A DNA stretch of 9,698 bases from Paludibacter sp. (lineage in GTDB: Bacteria; Bacteroidota; Bacteroidia; Bacteroidales; Paludibacteraceae). Position numbers and translations under genes: made by a program. Below the pieces are notes generated by a model, which ran no database searches, was not told where the DNA came from, and saw only the letters and a program-made list of their open reading frames with translations. The stretch covers positions 1-9,698 of the forward strand of contig JAQTOL010000094.1 in assembly GCA_028748945.1 (NCBI GenBank). The letters are read 5' to 3'. This document shows positions 1 to 6,403 of this stretch, one piece after another (the first letter of the stretch is position 1; every line of letters starts with the position of its first letter).

Positions 1-648
1 ACCCACATTTATTTTAATTAATTCTGCAGTACGTTCACCCACTTTAATGTTGTGCATACGTCCCATATATTCCACAATGTCCAGGGTCAAATCATCACCT
101 GCAATCCGGATGGATTTATTGGAAACGATACCACCCAGTGAGATAACGGCAATTTCTGTTGTTCCACCGCCAATATCAACTATCATGCAACCATTGGGTG
201 CTTCTACATCGATACCAATACCAATTGCCGCAGCCATGGGTTCGTAAATCATGTAGACTTCCCGACCACCGGCATGTTCCGAGGAGTCACGCACAGCACG
301 TATTTCAACTTCGGTACTTCCTGAAGGGATGCAAACAACCATTTTCAGAGAAGGAGAGAAAAGATGATTTTTTGTCGGAATCATCTTAATCATGCCCCGG
401 ATCATTAACTCGGCTGCGTAAAAATCGGCAATAACACCATCTCGCAAAGGACGAACGGTACGAATTCCTTCGTTTTCTTTTCCCTGCATTTGGCGAGCCT
501 TTTCACCTATTGCTATCAGTTTATCGGTACGTTTATCCAAAGCTACAACCGATGGTTCGTCTACCACAATTTTATCATTATGAATGATAATTGTATTGGC
601 AGTTCCCAGATCGATTGCTATTTCTTGCGTAAATGAAAATAGTCCCAT
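1..648 (-). CDS. mreB: Rod shape-determining protein MreB (N-terminal part, cut by window edge)
   Basis: This is the bacterial actin homologue that forms membrane-associated filaments and directs side-wall peptidoglycan synthesis with MreC, MreD, RodA and PBP2. Only the first 216 codons are present of a family usually about 340 residues long; the frame stays open to the window edge. The ATG at 648 gives MGLFSFTQEIAIDLGTANT, which carries the actin-fold phosphate-1 loop (residues 11-19, AIDLGTANT). The region YEPMAAAIG follows at 135-143 and the phosphate-2 loop VDIGGGTTEIAV at 157-168, all in the expected order. The gene lies 105 nt downstream of purH on the same strand, an arrangement familiar in Bacteroidales, where mreC, mreD, pbp2 and rodA usually follow; here they would be beyond the left edge. 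I see no TAnnTTTG element in the spacer, so read-through from purH is likely. Identity is secure. Confidence 0.97.
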   Translation of the reverse strand, partial: MGLFSFTQEIAIDLGTANTIIIHNDKIVVDEPSVVALDKRTDKLIAIGEKARQMQGKENEGIRTVRPLRDGVIADFYAAELMIRGMIKMIPTKNHLFSPSLKMVVCIPSGSTEVEIRAVRDSSEHAGGREVYMIYEPMAAAIGIGIDVEAPNGCMIVDIGGGTTEIAVISLGGIVSNKSIRIAGDDLTLDIVEYMGRMHNIKVGERTAELIKINVG

Positions 649-695
649 TTTCTTTCGTTATTTCGTGTTGTTTTAATCTTATTGTATAAAAAATT

Positions 696-749
696 CTATT
701 TACAGTCAATTCTTTATAATTGTAAATTGTAAATAGTTAAATTGTAAAT
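696..749. repeat. AT-rich short repeat and small hairpin in the purH-mreB spacer
   Basis: The 9-mer ATTGTAAAT occurs three times at 719-727, 726-734 and 741-749. The first two overlap with a 7-bp period, and the array ends just before the purH stop codon (754-756). In addition, CTATTTACA at 696-704 is the perfect reverse complement of TGTAAATAG at 728-736, giving a 9-bp stem with a 23-nt loop. The first repeat copy can compete for part of the same pairing (698-704 with 721-727). The stem is nearly all A/T, so it is unlikely to be a strong terminator. Function is unknown. Confidence 0.6.
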
Positions 750-753
750 TAAA

Positions 754-2274
754 TTAATGTTTAAAATGCCGGTATCCCGTTGTTACCATTGATAATCCGT
801 TTTCGTTGCAGGATGTTATCGAAAGTTTATCATTGATGGAGCCACCGGGTTGAATTACAGAGGTGACACCTGCTTCAAATGCAATTTGTACACAATCAGG
901 GAATGGAAAAAATGCATCCGAAGCCATAACCGAACCTTTCAAATCGAATTTAAATGACTCAGCCTTTTCAATCGCCTGTGTTAAAGCATCTACTCGTGAA
1001 GTTTGTCCAACACCACTGGCAATCAATTGTTTGTTTTTTGCCAACACGATGGCATTCGATTTCGTGTGTTTCACAATTTTATTTGCAAAAAGCAAATCTT
1101 CAATTTCTTCGGTAGTTGGAGCCTTTTCCGTAACCACTTTCAATTCTTCGGCGTTTTCGGTATGAGTATCTTTATCTTGCATCAATACGCCGTTAAGTAG
1201 CGAACGGAATTGTTTTGTTCTGATTTTTGCATCTTTAATAATCAGGATAATACGGTTTTTCTTTTGAGCAAGAACTTCGATGGCTTCCAAATCGTAATCG
1301 GGGGCAATAACCACTTCAAAGAAAATTTTGTGCATTTCTTCAGCGGTTGCTTTGTCAACTATTGCATTGGTAATCAAAACCCCACCAAAAGCTGAAACAG
1401 GATCACCTGCTAAAGCTGCGTTCCATGCATCCACCAGAACAGGTCTGGAAGCAATGCCACAGGCATTGTTATGTTTTAAAATGGCAAAAGTGATATCATC
1501 AAAATCATTGATCAAATTGACTGCTGCATCAATATCGAGCAGGTTATTGTACGAAATTTCCTTTCCTTGTAATTGTTCGAACATATCATCGAATTTGCCA
1601 AAGAAAACGCCTTTTTGATGAGGATTTTCACCGTAACGCAGTACTTTTGAATTGTTTTCGCTGTAACGGAAAGCACTTTCATCCTGACTGTCGAAGTAGT
1701 TGAAAATGGCTGAATCGTAGTGTGACGAAACAGCGAAAGCTTCTTTTGCAAACCAACGGCGTTCCTCGATAGTCGTATTGGCACCGTTTGCGGTGATCAT
1801 TTCCAGCAAAGGTTCGTATTGGTCCTGCGAAGCAACGATAACTACATCGTTATAGTTTTTGGCAGCAGCACGAATAAGAGAAATACCACCAATATCAATT
1901 TTTTCAATGGTAGTCGGTTCATCTGCACCGGCAGCAACCGTAGCTTCAAAAGGATATAAATCAACTATAACTAAATCTATTTCGGGGATTTCATATTCAG
2001 CGATTTGCTCTTTATCCGATGCTAAATCGCGGCGGTTAAGTATTCCTCCAAAGATTTTAGGATGCAATGTTTTAACTCTTCCTCCAAGGATTGAAGGGTA
2101 ACCGGTTAAATCTTCAACAGCCGTGCAAGGAATATTAAGTGACTCAATAAAAGTTTGGGTTCCGCCGGTAGAGATAAATTCAACTCCTTCGGCATATAGT
2201 TTTTGTATGATGAAATCCAGTTTATCTTTGTGATAAACAGATACTAAAGCTCTTTTAATTTGTTTAATTTCCAT
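754..2274 (-). CDS. purH: Bifunctional AICAR formyltransferase / IMP cyclohydrolase PurH
   Basis: PurH catalyses the last two steps of de novo purine synthesis in the cytoplasm: AICAR plus 10-formyl-THF gives FAICAR, which is then cyclised to IMP. The 506-residue product has the full family length. The N-terminal IMP cyclohydrolase (MGS-like) domain covers about residues 1-200, with STGGT at 35-39, GRVKTLHPKIFGG at 65-77 and IEKIDIGG at 123-130. The transformylase domain follows, with RYGENPHQ at 213-220 and the catalytic Lys-His pair in KHNNACG (K267, H268). It ends in the conserved MASDAFFPFPD region and a TGYRHFKH C-terminus. The ATG at 2274 is preceded by AAAGGAAT, a weak ribosome-binding site. 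A TAnnTTTG promoter lies about 30 nt upstream, so purH probably heads a purH-mreB transcript. No truncation or missing catalytic residue is visible. Confidence 0.98.
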   Translation of the reverse strand: MEIKQIKRALVSVYHKDKLDFIIQKLYAEGVEFISTGGTQTFIESLNIPCTAVEDLTGYPSILGGRVKTLHPKIFGGILNRRDLASDKEQIAEYEIPEIDLVIVDLYPFEATVAAGADEPTTIEKIDIGGISLIRAAAKNYNDVVIVASQDQYEPLLEMITANGANTTIEERRWFAKEAFAVSSHYDSAIFNYFDSQDESAFRYSENNSKVLRYGENPHQKGVFFGKFDDMFEQLQGKEISYNNLLDIDAAVNLINDFDDITFAILKHNNACGIASRPVLVDAWNAALAGDPVSAFGGVLITNAIVDKATAEEMHKIFFEVVIAPDYDLEAIEVLAQKKNRIILIIKDAKIRTKQFRSLLNGVLMQDKDTHTENAEELKVVTEKAPTTEEIEDLLFANKIVKHTKSNAIVLAKNKQLIASGVGQTSRVDALTQAIEKAESFKFDLKGSVMASDAFFPFPDCVQIAFEAGVTSVIQPGGSINDKLSITSCNENGLSMVTTGYRHFKH

Positions 2275-2302
2275 ATTCCTTTTTACGTTTATTTATGGGA
2301 TA

Positions 2303-2333
2303 CAAAGCTACAAAAAAATACTTATTTTATCAA
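2303..2333 (-). promoter_or_regulatory. Candidate purH promoter, Bacteroidota type
   Basis: On the minus strand a TAGCTTTG (2310 down to 2303) matches the Bacteroidota -7 consensus TAnnTTTG exactly. A TTG (2333 down to 2331) lies 20 nt further upstream, near the expected -33 position. Transcription would start shortly before the purH ATG at 2274, leaving a short leader that contains AAAGGAAT. It is called from motif match and position only. Confidence 0.65.
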
Positions 2334-2383
2334 CATAAAAAACAGATTGATTTTTCGACCCAACTAAATTTAATATGTTGATA
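2328..2383. repeat. 10-bp perfect inverted repeat overlapping the purH -33 region
   Basis: TATCAACATA at 2328-2337 is the exact reverse complement of TATGTTGATA at 2374-2383, with 36 nt between the arms. The proximal arm includes the TTG taken as the purH -33 element. A DNA-binding regulator or a chance match in AT-rich DNA are both possible. It lies upstream of the predicted transcription start, so an RNA attenuator role is less likely. Confidence 0.5.
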
Positions 2384-2430
2384 CAGAAATACACAAAAAA
2401 CAGTCGATTGAATAGGATTTGAAATATAAT

Positions 2431-2473
2431 ACCATCATGGCAGACTTAAAATAATTTAGTCTGCCATGCTGGT
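2431..2473 (-). terminator. Hairpin terminator after the PL4 lyase gene
   Basis: A perfect 11-bp stem (CATGGCAGACT at 2436-2446 with AGTCTGCCATG at 2458-2468) is extended inward by AAA/TTT after a one-base bulge. It is extended outward by ACCA (2431-2434) paired with TGGT (2470-2473) across one mismatch. It begins 29 nt after the lyase stop codon. The sequence after the stem on the minus strand (ATTATATTTC) is AT-rich but has no clean T-run, so it may act as a 3' end stabiliser as well as a terminator. Confidence 0.72.
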
Positions 2474-2502
2474 TTGAAATAATAAATATCAATTCCCCGT
2501 CG

Positions 2503-5373
2503 CTAATTCTTTATTATTTTGAAGCATTTTAGGTTTTGGTCCTGATTTAATTTTAAAATATAGACCCCCGGCTTTAAACCAGATCCCAGATTGATTTTTT
2601 TATCAGAACTTCCTTTCTCAATTGTCTCGCCTGTGAGTGATATGATTGAATATGAAACCTTTCCGACGCATGACAAAACAAAGGAGTTGTTGAAAGGGTT
2701 CGGAAATACTTCCGGGGGAATTAACTCGTTTACAGCAGTGACTGCAGATGTGCAGTTTTCTTTCGATAAAACAGGTGTGACCCCCGATGTGCCACCAGCA
2801 CATTCCGAGCAGCTATCAACAAAAGCTGTACCGTTTAGAACTCCCATACAGTCGTACATTGGAACTTCCAGACTTAAATAATCATACATTAAATGGTTTA
2901 CCATAGAACTGGACGAAGGGTTTAACAGCGTGATTATGTTATCTCCTTTTACCAGTTTTGACATTGGAATTGTAATTGTACTTATTCCATACATAGCATG
3001 ATTTGTTTGTCTTAAAAGTCCGTTTCCTCCTCCATTTGGAGGATAAAAAGCACTAAACGTAGAATTCTCGTTATTTACATAAATCCATTGTTGAGCATGA
3101 TCGTTGCCCGCGTAAGCAATTGTAAGCGTAGCATTACCCGAAGTTGCGATATTTGAGGGTAATTTAAAGTGTAGTCTCCATTTCCAGGAACTTAAATTTT
3201 TGGCAGCATCTTCATAAACACTATGTGCATAGGGCAAAGCAGTATCCCAGTTTTTTTCGTCCACATTATATTCCAGCGGATTTGAATATTCTTTGTAGAA
3301 ATTATCGTAGACGTATCCTTCAAAAAAATCTGTGTGCCCATGCCCAAACTCAGATGCGGAGCGATTTGGATAGCCTATTTCCCATGCTATTTTTCCTTTG
3401 TTTCGGGCAATTGTCCAGACGAGGTCTCCCATTGAAGTTGTATCACCTGCAGTTACAGTAACATTTGTCTTGCTGAATTCCCCAACTTCTCCATTGGTAT
3501 AAGCAAAAAGAGAATAGGTTCCGGGACGGATTTCAGGAATTGTAAAATTACCTGTTGAATCTGTTTTTATCCAATACTTGTAATTTTTCCCTTCTTGTTG
3601 CCATTGATTATCGCCATTGCTGATCTGAGTCACACCTATCCACGCATTGGCACCTGTAACTTCAGGTTTAAATGCATCACTTACTTTGAAACTTCCACTG
3701 ATTGCGCCCCGCTGATTTGCCAATGGGTATTCCGGATTATTTGTCAACCACGAATAGGGCCATTCTTTTTCTTCTTGTTTAGCCCGTTGTTGTGCATCCA
3801 CCCACGACTCATCGCCCGTATTTTTCTGATTAAAATAAATCAAAAACGGACCATATATTTTTCGCCAGTGTTCTCCCTGAGCCACAGTAAAACTTTTTAA
3901 ATTATAATGCAAACCATTCAGACAAACATGAATAATGCCCGCTGCAGCATTCAGATCGTGATACGTTGGCCCTTCATTAAAAAATTCATGACTGCCGAAA
4001 ACCATCCATGTTCCGAGTTTATTTACATCGCTGGCAAATCCCCAGGTTCCAATGTTCCACAAATCGGTGACATACTCATATTTCCCATCAAAATGTCCGG
4101 CCCGGGCTCCTGATGTCATTTTTACAATTTCCTGAATGGGAGTTGTTTCATAAGTATCGGTAACACCTGGCATTTGCCAGTGACGAAGACTGTCAACATA
4201 AATTTTCTCACAAACATAGGTGGAGGCATCATGACCAAGAGAATAAACTAAACGCCACGAACCTAATCCAACTGCCGGGTAAGAAGGTTGATGTTCCAAA
4301 ACAGAGTAAGTATAAAGTCCGGTTAAATTCTTTTTGATGACAAAATGAACATCCATATCGCCACCGATGACATCCCCCATTTCAGGAGTATAATTATCTT
4401 TGAATGAAATATCTACAAGAGAATCATTTTGTTGTGTAACCGAAAAAACACAATGTGAAAGTGATTCAAAATTAGTTCCATCTGTCCAGTCATAATAGGC
4501 GGTAACGTGCCCTCCCGACTGTGCAATCATTTCAACTCCATTGAAAAGTAACGAAAGAACTTTTCCGGACGATTTCTCGATTTTAGCTTTTACAATTCCA
4601 TTATCAAGAATCACATAAGAAGAGTATTCCATCAGCATGCCTGTCATAGTTCGCTTTACCTGAACAGTCGTTGTTGAATTACTATAAACTGCTTCCAGTT
4701 GCATGCCTGCATCGGTAGTTATAATTTTACCTGCATTGATTAATGTTTGCATAGTAGAAGTGACGTTTCCCGGAATGTTTAATGCTCCAACTCCGGTAAT
4801 GTTGATTAAACCTGTTGCCCCTGAAGCTGCAATATAAAGGCTTCTGCCTACGTAAACAGTACCTCCATTTATATTTAGAGTTCCGGCACCTTTTGCTCCG
4901 TATCCAACATAAACATCGTATTTGGTAGACAAAACCCCTTTCAATGTAACAACACCCGTATTTCCATAACCAATGTAACAGTTGTTTCTGCTATTGAATT
5001 CAGAATAAGAATCTAAATTTATAATTCCATTAATAGAATCGCTGTTCCATGCATATATGGTTCCCCTGCTTATGAAATTTGCTGTTCCTTTCGTATTAAA
5101 ACGGCCATAACGTAAAGTAGAACTCCCTTTGTAAAAGATTGGATTGTTGGTTGATCCTGCACCAATCATCACAGTTTCAGCTCCGGTTGGTTTTAAGGGT
5201 ATCCAGGTGTTTGGACTCCAGTTCAATGAGTCACTGAAGTTGGAGCTGACTTCACCTGTCCAGGTATATATTTGAGCATTGATTTCCTGGGCAGCGGTGA
5301 GAATGAAAAGAAAAAATAATGATATTTTGAGTAATCTATTTAAAGTTCTTTTGGTAGAATTTTGCATTGTCAT
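2503..5373 (-). CDS. Secreted rhamnogalacturonan lyase, polysaccharide lyase family 4, with T9SS sorting domain
   Basis: PL4 enzymes cleave the rhamnosyl-galacturonosyl bond of the rhamnogalacturonan I pectin backbone by beta-elimination. The frame extends back to a TTG at 5517. I start at the ATG at 5373 (ATG at 5367 is equivalent) because it gives a clean signal peptide ending EINAQ at about residue 34. The 956-residue product then has, in order: a glycine-rich beta-repeat region (about 35-240, e.g. GAGTLNINGGTVYVG); the PL4 catalytic beta-sandwich (about 252-552); a fibronectin/carboxypeptidase-regulatory-like domain (about 555-652); a CBM-like third domain (about 657-837); a Cys-rich DCMGVLNGTAF..C..C linker (841-864); and a C-terminal T9SS sorting domain (about 884-956, VFPNPFNN...GVYILKL). 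Lys431 in GKYEY and His489 in LHY lie 58 residues apart. They probably match the catalytic Lys/His of fungal RGL4, which is inference from motif context. It stands alone between terminators, and its PL4 identity rests on recognised motifs. Confidence 0.9.
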   Translation of the reverse strand: MTMQNSTKRTLNRLLKISLFFLFILTAAQEINAQIYTWTGEVSSNFSDSLNWSPNTWIPLKPTGAETVMIGAGSTNNPIFYKGSSTLRYGRFNTKGTANFISRGTIYAWNSDSINGIINLDSYSEFNSRNNCYIGYGNTGVVTLKGVLSTKYDVYVGYGAKGAGTLNINGGTVYVGRSLYIAASGATGLINITGVGALNIPGNVTSTMQTLINAGKIITTDAGMQLEAVYSNSTTTVQVKRTMTGMLMEYSSYVILDNGIVKAKIEKSSGKVLSLLFNGVEMIAQSGGHVTAYYDWTDGTNFESLSHCVFSVTQQNDSLVDISFKDNYTPEMGDVIGGDMDVHFVIKKNLTGLYTYSVLEHQPSYPAVGLGSWRLVYSLGHDASTYVCEKIYVDSLRHWQMPGVTDTYETTPIQEIVKMTSGARAGHFDGKYEYVTDLWNIGTWGFASDVNKLGTWMVFGSHEFFNEGPTYHDLNAAAGIIHVCLNGLHYNLKSFTVAQGEHWRKIYGPFLIYFNQKNTGDESWVDAQQRAKQEEKEWPYSWLTNNPEYPLANQRGAISGSFKVSDAFKPEVTGANAWIGVTQISNGDNQWQQEGKNYKYWIKTDSTGNFTIPEIRPGTYSLFAYTNGEVGEFSKTNVTVTAGDTTSMGDLVWTIARNKGKIAWEIGYPNRSASEFGHGHTDFFEGYVYDNFYKEYSNPLEYNVDEKNWDTALPYAHSVYEDAAKNLSSWKWRLHFKLPSNIATSGNATLTIAYAGNDHAQQWIYVNNENSTFSAFYPPNGGGNGLLRQTNHAMYGISTITIPMSKLVKGDNIITLLNPSSSSMVNHLMYDYLSLEVPMYDCMGVLNGTAFVDSCSECAGGTSGVTPVLSKENCTSAVTAVNELIPPEVFPNPFNNSFVLSCVGKVSYSIISLTGETIEKGSSDKKINLGSGLKPGVYILKLNQDQNLKCFKIIKN

Positions 5374-5430
5374 GAAAATTAGGGTGTTGATATAGAATAA
5401 TAATGTGTATTCTGAAGCCGGTTTTGGGTT

Positions 5431-5438
5431 CAAAATAA
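5431..5438 (-). promoter_or_regulatory. Weak candidate -7 element for the PL4 lyase
   Basis: TTATTTTG on the minus strand differs from TAnnTTTG at one position and is the closest match I found between the lyase ATG and the upstream terminator. No TTTG or TTG sits at the -33 distance. If used, it would give a leader of about 50 nt and exclude the TTG start at 5517. Confidence 0.25.
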
Positions 5439-5650
5439 CAGAATATATTATGATAAACAGAAAAAATAAAAGTACATTAAATCCATTTATTAAAGAATAA
5501 CATTGCAACAATGCCAATATTTAAAAGTTTTAAATCTGAATCAATTGTTGAACATATTAACCACAAGTAACTAATCTTTATGATAAATTATAAATATGAA
5601 TACCTGACATCGAATGAATTATTTGTTTGCAGTTAATTTAAAACACAAAA

Positions 5651-5676
5651 AATAGCAACTGTTTCCAGGTGCTATT
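5651..5676 (-). terminator. Rho-independent terminator of the VanZ-dprA-DUF4268 unit
   Basis: On the minus strand AATAGCA pairs with TGCTATT. After one mismatch CTG pairs with CAG around a GAAA tetraloop, and a T-rich tail (TTTTTTGTGTTTT, partly continuing the stem) follows. It lies about 70 nt after the DUF4268 stop codon and separates that unit from the PL4 lyase. An A-tract on the other side could allow some function in the reverse direction. Confidence 0.82.
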
Positions 5677-5746
5677 CAAAAATAAGGACAAACAGGCAAA
5701 TTGTTTTTTAAGTATAAAATATCATCGCATGAAGGCCACAAACCGA

Positions 5747-6199
5747 CTATTCAATCGCCTCCTTCACCGTTTTAAAAGCTTTTTCCAGTTTCAACATTTC
5801 CGAGGACAGAAACTGATAAAATTCCATCCACTGGATGCGGCGGTGCAGATCGATCCCCATTTTTTTTGTATAGATACGGCATACTTCGGTTCCACATTCG
5901 CGTAGGTACGCCGGATCCCAGATCAACCCGGCAGGAAATTGCTTTTCCATGATGGATTTATATTCAGCAAATTGCATGTATTTTTCGAACCGGGCTTTTG
6001 CATCATGCAGATTAATTTCAAGAATAACAAAAGCTCCTTCGCGGGTAGCATCGAACTTTAGCTCCACACCTTTCATCTTGGTATTGTACAACATGAACTT
6101 ACTTTTTCTGCGCTTCAGTGAAGGAATTTCACTACAATATATCCCAAATCCTTCCCAAAATTCTTTTTTCAGTTGTTTTAATTCTTCTCTGCTGAACAT
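5747..6199 (-). CDS. DUF4268 domain-containing protein
   Basis: The 150-residue product resembles the DUF4268 family, whose biochemical role is not established. The domain occurs alone, as here, and also attached to nuclease-like or restriction-associated proteins. Visible features are an N-terminal charged helix (FSREELKQLKKEFWEGFG), a conserved-looking core with KGVELKFDATREGAFVILEINL (about residues 43-64), and FEKYMQFAEYKSIMEKQF (about 71-88). A C-terminal helical segment with HRRIQWMEFYQFLSSEM follows. There is no signal peptide or membrane segment, so it should be cytoplasmic. The ATG at 6199 is abutted directly by the octamer repeat, with no Shine-Dalgarno sequence. It follows dprA on the same strand after 201 nt and precedes a strong terminator, so it is probably the last gene of that transcript. 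A role with DprA in DNA metabolism is only a guess from position. Confidence 0.8.
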   Translation of the reverse strand: MFSREELKQLKKEFWEGFGIYCSEIPSLKRRKSKFMLYNTKMKGVELKFDATREGAFVILEINLHDAKARFEKYMQFAEYKSIMEKQFPAGLIWDPAYLRECGTEVCRIYTKKMGIDLHRRIQWMEFYQFLSSEMLKLEKAFKTVKEAIE

Positions 6200-6200
6200 T

Positions 6201-6403
6201 TAGTTGATTAGTTAATTAGTTAATTAGTTAATTAGTTGATTGGTTAATTAGTGTTGGTTGACAGGAGAATTATTATTATTTTTAATTACAAGTGAATGTC
6301 TTAATGTTTTCATGCTGTATAAGCATAAGAGTCTGGGTTTCGTAAACTAATCAACTAATTAACTAATCGACCAACACTAATTAACCAATCAACTAATCAA
6401 CTA
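6201..6403. repeat. Inverted arrays of a TAGTTAAT octamer filling the dprA-DUF4268 spacer
   Basis: The left array (6201-6262) is built from 8-bp units: TAGTTGAT, TAGTTAAT three times, TAGTTGAT, TGGTTAAT, then TAGTGTTGGTTGAC. The right array (about 6345-6403) is its inverse. The best pairing is 6225-6261 with 6367-6403, about 37 bp with one A-C mismatch and one G-T pair, leaving a loop of about 105 nt. Other registers are possible because of the repeats. The right array includes the TAG stop of dprA (6401-6403), and the left array touches the DUF4268 ATG. I see no transposase or target duplication. Confidence 0.85.

Larger units (their letters stand above)
5374..5746. other. 373-nt gene-free region upstream of the PL4 lyase
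   Basis: This AT-rich gap holds the terminator of the upstream unit (about 5651-5676) and presumably the lyase promoter. The lyase frame stays open on the minus strand from 5373 back to a TTG at 5517 and would encode a hydrophobic stretch. It has no ATG and reads like chance translation. I see no small gene, tRNA, riboswitch or mobile-element end here. Confidence 0.6.

Noticed and set aside
681..709. An E. coli-like promoter on the minus strand before mreB: TTGACT, 17 nt, TACAAT
   Set aside because: Spacing is ideal for sigma-70 of proteobacteria, but the Bacteroidota primary sigma factor uses TAnnTTTG/-33 TTTG. In such AT-rich DNA the match is probably chance. It overlaps the repeat region.
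863..2101. Plus-strand open frames of 60-100 codons across purH
   Set aside because: They lie antisense to a full, well-conserved PurH, show no recognisable domain, and are shadows of its codon pattern.
2431..2473. The strong hairpin after the lyase gene as a small RNA gene or attachment site
   Set aside because: Its position 29 nt after a stop codon and the simple single stem fit a terminator. No promoter or integrase-related sequence is nearby.
3225..4113. Plus-strand frames of 68-101 codons inside the lyase gene
   Set aside because: They are antisense to an intact PL4 coding region and have no family-like features.
5374..5517. N-terminal extension of the PL4 lyase back to TTG, with a hydrophobic stretch
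   Set aside because: The start would be a TTG, the extension places a second hydrophobic segment before a normal signal peptide, and the best promoter candidate lies inside it.
6201..6403. The inverted octamer arrays as a CRISPR array or insertion sequence
   Set aside because: There are no unique spacers between units, no cas genes, no transposase and no flanking target duplication. The units are contiguous 8-mers.
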